DNA from: Diadema setosum
Taxonomy: Eukaryota > Echinodermata > Echinoidea > Diadematoida > Diadematidae
Direction: 5' to 3'
Assembly: GCA_033980235.1 (NCBI GenBank)
Contig: CM067075.1
Span: forward strand, 23,135,061 to 23,199,060
DNA: 64,000 bases
Shown: positions 36,557-46,351 of the stretch, in pieces
Position numbering within the stretch: the first letter of the stretch is position 1
Layout: each line of letters starts with the position of its first letter
Program-made: the position numbers and the translations under genes
The notes under the pieces: model-generated
Database searches by the model: none
Seen by the model: the letters and a program-made list of their open reading frames with translations, nothing else
Told to the model about the DNA's origin: nothing

Positions 36557-36990
36557 TGCAAAAATGACGGTAATCATTTGAAAATAAAAGAAAAATAATC
36601 AGTATATCTCCACATGGCAAAATGCTGGATGATATATTCAACCTCCCTTCCCATTGCATGGTTAAAATGTTACTTGAACTATAAAATGTGGGAGTAACGG
36701 GGGTATCTGGTATTGTAAAGATTTGGGATATCACTCTCGCAGTTCTTTCCTAGTACATACCATTTAAGTAGTGGAAATACTTGCATCTTTCGAGATGGTA
36801 AGCCGAACTTTTGCTTATTTGGATGTGTTTCTGATACTTCATTATCTAAACTATTCATTTCACTTCATGTTGTAACATCAGCACATCCCTATTGGACTTT
36901 CACCTACAGTTTGTTATTATTGTTACTTTGACTACTAATTAAACCAAACTGAATCAGTGAGTAGGATATTTATTGTTTTCCCTTGTTGTG

Positions 36991-38453
36991 TAGAGTTAAA
37001 ATGGACACACAAGTATCACTTGAAACATTGTTACAGATGTCTTGTCACGGTCTATGTGTGCTTATGACTTTGTATGAACAACGAGGATGTGCTTGTGTAA
37101 TCATGCACAATCAGTGTCTAAAACCCTAACGATATCATTGTCACAAATTGTGTTTATTTGTAGCATTAGCAGGAATTGTATTTGTAAGGAAGAATTTATG
37201 TATTTGGACCTCTTCTGACATATGTTTAACGCGTCAAATTCACATGCAGCAGCTTTAAGAGCAGTGCCTCGTGACCAACTAAAAACGGTGTATTGTGAGT
37301 AAAAATTATGTCTACGCAAAACAACTCTTGTGAGCAACATATCTTGTGAACCCTACTGTTTTTCACAATAATTGTAGCCTCTTCAGCCACTAAGAATACA
37401 TACCACCACCTTACCGTAAGAAAAGCTATAAAGAAGTATAATCACTGTGAAATATTTCCAGTGTGAATTGTTCATGCTCCCTACCAAGCATGCACGCACC
37501 AAGATGTAAATCCACCAAACTGCTGTATACATAAGGATCTATTTATTACGTGTTTTCTAGAATGATGTTTCCTGAAACATGAATTGCAGTTAGATTGAAT
37601 GGTAGGCGTGTAATAGGCAGAATTGACTTGTAGGACAAAGGGAAAACAAGATGCGATTTGTAGAATTTATATCTAAGAGGCTGTGATAAAAAAAAAAAAA
37701 AAAAAATAGCTGCTCTGTGCCAGAATATAAGACGTTCGTTAGGTGCTTTGTGTGTTCGGGAGAAATATGCTATCTTCTGAGGGTCCTTACATGACATTAG
37801 TCGCAAGCTTTGCAGACATAAGTTTATCAGACTGAGTATGCATCGATTAAAGTATTAACTCTGTATCTTTGCTGACTTGTTCGTGGAGATAACATGTGCA
37901 AAGTTTTCTTCTTTACAGGCAATGCCTTTAGTTATAGCCGTCTAGTCTAGCCACGAATTGCTGAGTGCAATCAGGTCTGTACGCATTTTTGTTTTTAATC
38001 ATCCTTTTAAGGCGGCACGGCACGGAATGTACAGTAATGTTGTTGTCTTTCTAGAGAGTCAAGGTAACATTGTACATTTTATTGTAAGCAAAACAAAAGG
38101 CCAACTTTGTTATTATTGAAGCTGCACTGCTCTTTGTAACACAGAAAATATTTGAAGATTTTGTTTGTTTGTTTGAGCCTCTTATGCCAGGCAAAGTTTT
38201 ATCAGTATTTAAGTTTGTCGACTGCAGCAGGGAAATTAGACTATTGTGCGATCTTGCCAGCTCTCACAATGTACATAATTACAAAATATTGTATTTTTTG
38301 TTTTCGGTTCTAATCTTTGTAAATACTCGTCTCCCTTATTATCGCTTTGACGGTGTGACGCAATTGAGCAGAAGGCAGAATGATGTCGTGTATTTACACC
38401 CTCAGTAGTACTAGATCCAAATACGACCACACACTGATAGACAAAGAACAAGC
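36991..38453. other. non-coding part of unit 1
   Basis: Copied in unit 2 from 37,470 onward with few changes (for example at 38,169 onward against 52,541 onward). No gene is supported; the shared open frames are explained by the duplication. Confidence 0.5.
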
Positions 38454-38617
38454 CAGGGGCGGATCCAGGAATTCTGTAAAGAGGGGGCGCCTTTACAAAA
38501 TCAAAGGGGGAGGGGGCACACACACCCCTTATCAATTTTTTTTTTTTTTTTTTGCTATTAATTTCTTTTGTTTTAACAAAGAAAAAATAAAGTGCGCTCC
38601 CTCTGGATCCGCCACTG
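38454..38617 (+). mobile_element. short MITE with CAGKGGCGGATCCA ends (unit 1)
   Basis: The ends CAGGGGCGGATCCAGG and CCTCTGGATCCGCCACTG are inverted repeats, with a poly(T) core. The same insertion is at 52,826-52,981 in unit 2, so it predates the duplication. Confidence 0.78.
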
Positions 38618-39394
38618 AAAGCGATCTGGTTAACGGATAACGGCGACTGTTTTTTCTCCAGTTCTTGTTTGTAGTATTTCGTGATAGAGAAGCTTTGCTT
38701 CTTCTTTGTGTCTTCCCATCTGTATCAATGGTAATCAAAGCGCCGACGTAGACTTTATTTCACCCGTAGTTTTATGGAGAGATTTTTCTTTTTCTTTTTC
38801 TTTTTTAAATCAAGGTATGTGATACATGAAGATACGTGTGTGGACTAGCATGATTTGAATGAGATCACGAAAACAAAATATATGTGCTGGTATATGTCCC
38901 TATGCGGATATGCATACGTGGGACTATGCCATTTATTTGAAGGTAATGCGAATATGCCACAAACGGTTAGCAATAATTTGATTCCGTTTTACGTTATGGT
39001 GAACGTAGAAATGGGATTCATTCGCTTTTACACACAAGTAACATAGCCGATGGTGTGTCAGTCTACAAGAACGAAAGAGGTGTGAGAATACTGTAGAGCT
39101 TCCAATATGGAATGAAAGAAGAAAGTGAAATTAGACCGAAATCAAACCAGTTACTGATGTGCGCACTCGTTCATGTCGTAGAACTAGCCGAAAGCCTCGT
39201 AACGTATAGTGCAAGTATGAAAATTCATTGCGGCCCATATAGGCGTACCACAAGGAACTGTGCATGGTTTACAAGACAGCCAAGCTGAATGAGTTGTAAA
39301 TGTGAATGTATGACACTCGTCGTAGTTTGGACATATTAAGAAGGGGAGATATGAATTATGTTCTGAAGTGGAATTGATTGATATATTACCAGCC

Positions 39395-39395
<1 letters not shown>

Positions 39396-39431
<36 letters not shown>
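39396..39431. repeat. (AAC)n microsatellite, unit 1
   Basis: About 12 units; the matching tract at 53,757-53,811 is clearly longer. Confidence 0.95.
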
Positions 39432-40275
39432 GAAAGAATATCAACGGTACTAGCACCCTTGCTAATTCGATACGTATTTTGAATACGAAAATATTGTTTC
39501 TCCTCTCAGTCAAGACGACAACTTACAATTTAGGACAAGCAGATATTGATGATATTAAATTACCATGATTTTTACCGATATTCTTTTTTGTTTCCATTTG
39601 TATGCGGCATTGGATATCTGTGAAGTTTAATTCACATGTCCTTCACCACTAACGCGTGTTATCTTGTGGCCCTATATGATAATTCTGACAGGTAGATGAT
39701 GATAATCTTCGTACTTCAGCACAAGATATTTCACATCACAACACATGTTTAACAAGAAATTGAATGCTTGCATGTTAGTTTGTTTTTCGTAAGATATCAA
39801 TACAATTTTAACGAGAAATTTGGGTGTTTTTTTTTTTTTTTTTTTTTGCATATGGCAATCAATGAATTCTACAAACGTCCTTAAACTGATAAAGAAAGGA
39901 TAAGCTCTATAAAGTCAGGCAGAAAATCACCTTCAGGTTTTGTGAATTTACCGAACGATAAAGCGATACTGTCCTCAAGTCACACGAATATATTACTTTG
40001 CAAGGTATTTGCAAAAAAAAAAGTGAATTATAAAAAGAGAGGTCGTAGAAACATGTATTATGCACAGTATACTGTGCGACAAACACAATAGACTGTATAT
40101 GTAAAAAAAAATGCTGTTCTATTTCATATCGTTATTGTATATTGTGTACATACTCTAGCGATTGTTTTAACAACTGAATAAACACCTACAAAAAGATTTG
40201 CATATTATTATTGTAAAATTAGTTGTCCTGTGTTTTTCTTCAATGCGATGGGGTTTCTAAAAAGGGCATGTTGCA

Positions 40276-40277
<2 letters not shown>

Positions 40278-40320
<43 letters not shown>
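40278..40320. repeat. (AT)n microsatellite
   Basis: An uninterrupted AT run bordering the MITE at 40,321; the counterpart is 54,669-54,722. Confidence 0.95.
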
Positions 40321-40325
<5 letters not shown>

Positions 40326-40595
40326 GTTAACAACAAAATTATTCATACCCTTGAGAAATTATTAGTTTGGATCAGATTTCTTACAAGTGAAGGATGGAGT
40401 GATGGTGATTGGGTGTTAACTTTTTACTCTTATTCGTCCTCTAAATTCACATTAATTCCAGTTTCTTCTCATTTGCATTATAATAGAAATGTTGAGATAT
40501 AACACCCAATCACTGTCACTTCATCGTTTACTTGTAAGAAATCTGCTCAAAACTAAAAATTTCCCAGGGGTATGAATAATTTTGTTGTTAACTGT
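40321..40595 (+). mobile_element. fold-back MITE with GTTAACAACAAAATTATTC ends
   Basis: GTTAACAACAAAATTATTCA faces TGAATAATTTTGTTGTTAAC. The inner arms GATTTCTTACAAGTGAA and CACCCAATCAC are also inverted. It sits between AT-rich tracts, consistent with TA target choice (Tc1/mariner-like). The unit 2 copy is 54,723-54,999. Confidence 0.78.
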
Positions 40596-40606
40596 CCAAA
40601 TATATA

Positions 40607-41280
40607 CAGTGTATATCAGAAAAAAAATAATCTAACTTTGGTTACTATTTCATAATTGTCAGCTATGGAGAGCTCAATGATGGCTGTGAGGAAAGTGAAC
40701 TCTTCTCTTTCAATTGATACTTAATAATATTGACTAATGTCACTCATGACTGAGTACATGAACTTTAAAGACAACAATGACAAATTGCACTTTTTTCCAA
40801 GTTTTATCACCATGAAGTCCATTTTGTGTGTATGTGTGTGTGTGTTCACATTTAACACATAGCTCGCAGCGACAAACCATGTCTTGAATATGAAGAGAGA
40901 AAAATGGATAATTGGTTAGCCTTAATGGGAGTGACCAAGTTACCGACAACGTGGCTATGTTGAAGGTTATGGACCATAAAAGGCTAAAAGAAACCCTAAA
41001 TACAAACCTGCAGTTGTGCAGGCTGGCCTGCTACTTTGACCATTTTCATTGACAGATCTCATCCACTCAGTGAGACATTCATTGTTCTTTTACGATAACA
41101 CTCAAACTTGGAAAAAGCTCATGTGCTCAGTCGTGTATGACATTTGTCGACATAATTAGGTACCACTTGATAGAAGAAGAGTTCTTTTTTCCTCACAACC
41201 AACATTGTGCTCTCCATAGCAGCTGACAGGTTTAAAATAGTAACCTTCTAAATTTGGATTACCTTTTTTGATATGCACTG
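40607..41280 (+). mobile_element. fold-back MITE with CAGTGYATATCA ends
   Basis: The left end is CAGTGTATATCAGAAAAAA and the right TTTTTTGATATGCACTG, with long matching arms (GTCAGCTATGGAGAGC near 40,659; GCTCTCCATAGCAGCTGAC near 41,210). TA flanks both ends. The unit 2 copy is 55,011-55,682. Confidence 0.8.
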
Positions 41281-41292
41281 TATATATATATA

Positions 41293-41356
<64 letters not shown>
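41281..41356. repeat. (AT)n microsatellite
   Basis: A long AT run directly after the MITE; the unit 2 counterpart (55,683-55,830) is about twice as long. Confidence 0.95.
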
Positions 41357-41358
<2 letters not shown>

Positions 41359-41699
41359 TAAATTGAACCATCCTAATCTGTTCAAAAAGTGATTGAAATG
41401 AGGGAGAGAGAAAGTTAGGAAGTGCAAGTTCGCAGAAAAGGGAGAAAAGAGCGTTAAACGATTTCGGTCACTCAGGCGTGCTATGTTTTGTTTCCGAGTG
41501 AAAACACTGCCTGTCCGAAAGAATATGGTCCAGAAAAGTGCTAATATCTCGATTTCGGTTTTGTTTTAAACCGTCAAATTTTGACACTAGGCCTAAAGCT
41601 ACAGAAAAGATTACTCTTCCAGGTAAGACAAACTTTTTGGGGGGTCTGTCAACATAACTTACTACATTATGTCTTAGTCTATTACAAAGAATCCTATAT

Positions 41700-41714
41700 T
41701 TGTGTGTGCGTGTG

Positions 41715-41760
<46 letters not shown>
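41700..41760. repeat. (TG)n microsatellite
   Basis: A TGTG run with a few CG steps; the counterpart is 56,175-56,236. Confidence 0.95.
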
Positions 41761-41761
<1 letters not shown>

Positions 41762-42139
41762 ATTTTGAATTGGGCGGTCATATGCAGGGTGGCCCAAAAA
41801 TAACGAAACACCTAAGATCTTGAATTTCAGCAATATTGTTGCAAATATGTCATTATTTTGCATACTATTGGAAAGGCCACTCTTTTTCCATTAGAATAAC
41901 ATCAAGTTCTTTAATTTTGGTTAATGCGATATGATTTTAGGACCATTTTTGTCAACCCTTGCAATTTTCAAAATGTGATCATTTTGCACTCTCAGTCTCA
42001 GATATACCGAAACCAGCAACAATTCGGCTACCATAGAACCAGTAGCGTTCACAATGTGTGGAATGTGGGGCGGACGGTGTGATTGTCATTGTCCGTTATT
42101 GTGAATGAGACGACCTGCTGGGCTCATTAGGCGTTTTCA

Positions 42140-43005
42140 CATCAACCCGATGTTTAATTAATTTAATTATAAACCGACACGCAATATTCTCAGTTCTCTT
42201 TGTGTCTATCAATATACACTTAATTAAAAGTACGGGCTTTATTCCTAAACCACTTATGAACTCACGTCACTGCCAATCATACCTTTGAAAAAACCTCGCC
42301 ATTTTCCAGCTAAATTTAGCATCTCAGTAGGCGTTTTCACATCAGCCCGATGTTTCCAAATAGCGCGCTATTTTCTGACTTGGGAAATTTTCCCGATAGC
42401 GAAATAGCGCGCTATTTGATAATGTGAACACAAATTAGCCCGCTAATTGTATCGCTCTCGACTCCAACTCGGGAAATTTCTGAAATAGCGGGATAGTAGC
42501 GCGCTATTTGATAATGTCAGAACGACTCGAGAAATTAGCGCGCTATTTGATAATGTCAGAACGACTCGAGAAATTAGCGCGATGAATCCCATCATGCCTA
42601 GCGTGTGTGACCCGATCGATCGAGGCAAACTGCACACAAATCTTGAGGAATTTTTGAGAGGGCACACACATTACTGATGCTGTTTGCACATACTCAGCTG
42701 TCGAATTAGCTCGAAAAAAATGCGGACTAATTCTCTTCGGGCTGATGTGAATAAGAAATGAAATAGCGCTCTAATTCGCAATCGCGAAAAATATTTCGAG
42801 CTTGGATTTTTATCGGGCTGATGTGAAAACGCCTATTGAGATGCTAAATTTAGCTGGAAAATAGCGAGTTTTTTTCAAAGGCATGATTGGCAGTGACGTG
42901 AGTTCATGAGTGGTTTAGGAATAAAGCCCGTACTTTTAATTAAGTGTACATTGATAAATACAAAGAGAACTGAGAATATTGCGTGTCGGTTTATGATTAA
43001 ATCAA
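42140..43005 (+). mobile_element. inverted-repeat block enclosing an AGGCGTTTTCACATC MITE
   Basis: Arms of about 160 bp (around 42,172-42,328 and 42,835-43,000) are inverted copies. They enclose 42,329-42,834 with ends AGGCGTTTTCACATCAGCCC / GGGCTGATGTGAAAACGCCT. The enclosed MITE carries repeated palindromes of the form AAATAGCGCGCTATTT. A third, diverged copy of the arm lies at 44,155-44,310. Confidence 0.72.
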
Positions 43006-43259
43006 TTTATGATCTTCATTATGCTTGCTTTTCTTTGTAGTTTTCATCCATCTGAACACAATTATAGAGGTCAGACAGCCCAGATTAGGAATTTTTAAAA
43101 ACGGTCAGTCACATTGTTAAATCGTGTCTTTAGATTATCTTGCGACTGCTCGGAGACACTGTAATTTCACAATAGACGTCTCAGAGTCGTGGGCTAGCGA
43201 AGACATCTCTGCAACTAGCAAAATCTACAGTCGTGAACTAGTTTCAAGCCCGGTGAGAT

Positions 43260-44131
43260 ATTGGGCCGGATGCATAGACGCTAGCAATTGCTTGTGCTAG
43301 CCTTTTACTCGAATCCGTATGCATAAAAACAAGCAATTGCTTGCGAGCAGAAGCTCTTGCTAGCAAGTACAAGCAATTGCTTGCTGTCCGCAAGCAATTG
43401 TTTAGAGACCAAGCATTTGCTTAAAAACGTATGCATAAAGCATACCTTTTGCTAGTTCTTGCTAGCAATTGCTTACGATTTTCCAAGCTCTGTAAAATGA
43501 GCTTGAGCTTTTGCTTATCTGGGACGTTCCCTTTTAAGTATTATTTTCATATTCATGGAAGAAAGACAACAATTGTGAAGGAGTGGTATAAATCTACAAG
43601 AAATTACTCTTAAGTAGAGTAAGAAATTTTTCATTTCAACAACGGGAATGTCCAGTGGTTAGCACGCAAAATTTGATGAAAAACAGGTAGGATGTCTCAA
43701 TGGAGAGCAAGGAGACGTCTCTCCACGTGCGATCTGGCAGATGCGGGCTAGTGGAAGCAGTGATGGGAATCAGCCAGTAATGCGAGTGTGTGTATAGTTG
43801 TGTGTATGTGCGTCTGTGTGTGCATTTATGAGTGTCATTTCATAGCTCTTCTGCTATGTCAGGAAATGTTTCTGCACACACATGTCCTTTCAAATGCATG
43901 CTGCCACACTCGCCTTTGTTCTTGTGTTCGCACAGGCGTGACGTCCCTTTTGTTGAAAACGCAAGCAATTGCTTGTGCGGGACAAGCAAAAGGTATAAGC
44001 ACTAGCAAAAGGTTTAATATGCATATGGATTTAAGCAATTGCTTGAGCTAGACCTTTTGCTAGATAAGCTTGTGCTTTTGCTTGAAGGAATTGCTTACAA
44101 GCAATTGCTTGTTTTATGCATTCGGCCCAAT
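43260..44131 (+). mobile_element. MITE with repeated CAAGCAATTGCTTG palindromes (unit 1)
   Basis: The ends ATTGGGCCGGATGCATA / TATGCATTCGGCCCAAT are near-perfect inverted repeats. Roughly ten copies or variants of AGCAATTGCTTG occupy both subterminal regions (43,280-43,470 and 43,960-44,112), with CTAGCAAAAGG/CCTTTTGCTAG pairs. No coding sequence is recognised. The unit 2 copy is 57,715-58,592. Confidence 0.8.
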
Positions 44132-44666
44132 GAGTACCCATTGATTCGTTCATAAACCGACACAGCAATATTCTCACTTCTCACTGTATACATATTAATC
44201 AATGTATACTTAATTAAAAGGCTTTATTCCTGAATCACCCATGAACTCACGTCACTGCCAATCATGCCTTTGAATAAACCTCGCTATTTTCTAGCTAAAT
44301 TTAGCATCTTGCAGTGAGCCCAACAGGTCGTCTCATTCAACAACGGACAATGACAATCACACCGTCCGCCCCACATTCCACACATTGTGAACGCTACTGG
44401 TTCTATGGCAGCCGCATTGTCGTTGGTTTCGGTATATCTGAGAGTGCAAAATGATCACATTTTGAAAATTGCAAGGTTTGACAAAAATGGTCCCAAAATC
44501 ATAACGAATTAACCAAAATTAAAGAACTTGGTGTCATTCTATTGAAAAAAGAATGGCCTTTCCAATAGTATGCAAAATAACGAGATATTTGCAACAATAT
44601 TGCTGAAATTCAAGATCTTAGGCGTTCCGTTCTTTTTGGGCCACCCTGTATTGAATGCATACGAAT

Positions 44667-45102
44667 AAGCCAGTTCGTAATTAGATCATGTACACATTGG
44701 TAGAAATGACCTTTCATTCTTTTCAATTGGTTAGGCACTTCACTCGTTTTCAAAGCGGCATAATGCATAAGCTTGCCCGACGTAACAATTTATGGAATTC
44801 GTGTTCAAACAAAGAATGAACTTGCGTTTAGACCACGTGACCAGAATAGTCCGTCAGTTGACATTTTAAAGGCATCCATTTCATTGTTTTGTATTGGATG
44901 CAATATCAACCTTTTCTTTTCATATTGTTAAATACCAGGGCTGCTGTCAGGTGGATGTGCTGGCAAGCGCCATTTAGATAATGATCACATGAATAATCAT
45001 CACATCTCAGATGCTTATCTCAGTGAAATAACAAACCAAAATATATGTTGGTACAAATGACCTTTTTCTGCTCATGCGCAAAGTGGAATTACGAACTGGT
45101 CT
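44667..45102 (-). mobile_element. AAGCCAGTT-family MITE present only in unit 1
   Basis: The ends AAGCCAGTTCGTAATT and AATTACGAACTGGTCT are inverted. Unit 2 at the matching place (about 59,124-59,128) reads straight through as ACGAATTCTCAATAC. It belongs to the family also found at 28,352-28,780. Confidence 0.8.
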
Positions 45103-46351
45103 ATTCTCAATACATTTATTCGTATCTAGGCCATACATTTTTACTTTTGTACTTTTTTGTACTTTGGTACCATCGCTTTTGCTGACGTTTTATTTCTTAC
45201 TGAATGAATTCTCTCAAGTGGTTAGCTAGATTATGAACACTCGTGTATTTCCTTATATATCGGCTATTTTTCATAAAAGTTCATGAATGCTCAAAATGTT
45301 TTCACGTCATGTACTCACTCCTATATATACCATGCGCATTTCTCCACTTCTTGAAAACGACCGCGATTGCATTTTTTCCCCTGACAACGAGGTTCAACTG
45401 TCATGCAGGGGACAGTACATTGCTGTCATAAAATTGTGGTTTTATTAGGGAGCCATCTTACCCACTCCTTTCTTTCACAAAAAAACATAATCTCTATAAA
45501 GCTGACAGGTCCTTGACAATGTTGAAGGGTGATTACTATACTCTTTATGCCACTACCGGCTGGCCAGAAAAAAGAGAGAAAGAAAGAAAAGACGGAGGGA
45601 TGGAAAAGGAAATGAATTTTATAAAGAACATGTTTTTTTTTTTATGAAAACACAGCAATCACAGAAGGAACTTTAAGTCTTGTTTCACACGAGATTCCAT
45701 CAGTGTCCCAAACAGTGAATGTCTTCACCTAAAACGGAGCGTGCAACGAATGGAAGGGAAGGACAAAAAAAGCAGATTGCAATTCCTTATTTACACCTAC
45801 AGGCAAAATGACAGAATAGTGAAGACATGCTACAAACTTGCTCCTTTCTTTCAGTTCAGTGTAACGGCCCTCCCTTGTATGCATCCCAGTATACTATACG
45901 AATGTGATACACTTTTTCGAAGGCAGCAGCAAATGAGTGACAGTCCTCCTAGTGCACAGACAGATTCCTGCTTTTACAAAACTACAGACACAATGGAGAG
46001 CCGATAATTAGAACATGCATAATTCCCTCTTGCTCTCTGTTTGTTTTTCCTATCTTTCCTTCCTTATTGTAATTTCTTTCGTTAGGAAGAAAAGCTCTTA
46101 AGAAAGAAATCGAGTAGTGTTTTTTTTTTTTTCAATTTGATTGCACCTTCTTCCTGCAGCTCTTGATATTATAACTAGATAGAGTTCACTAAACTTTGTA
46201 TGAATGTTTGCACTGCAAAATAACGAGAGTGAAACAAATGAACACGGGATAGCGCTTGCACTTGCTCATGAAGTGACCCAGATTCCTGGAAAAAAAAATG
46301 ATTGCATGCAGCACTTGGAATTCAGAGTGAACTATTTCGCCGCAAACCACG
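45103..46351 (+). other. 5' flank of the TLR gene
   Basis: Near-identical to 59,127-60,412. No upstream exon or clear promoter element could be identified; any promoter of the single-exon TLR should lie here. A small open frame (45,741-46,007) is shared by both units but matches nothing known. Confidence 0.4.

Larger units (their letters stand above)
41785..44648 (+). mobile_element. mariner-like long inverted-repeat element with nested insertions (unit 1)
   Basis: The ends CAGGGTGGCCCAAAAA and TTTTTGGGCCACCCTG continue as inverted arms of about 345 bp (41,785-42,128 and 44,308-44,648). The CAGGGTGGCC start recalls Tc1/mariner-type ends. No transposase remains: the middle is filled with other inverted-repeat elements. 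The same structure is at 56,260-59,109. Confidence 0.78.

Noticed and set aside
41468..41863. 131-aa minus-strand frame also found at 55,943-56,338
   Set aside because: Its sharing is explained by the segmental duplication; it spans a CA repeat and the mariner-like end and has no known domain.
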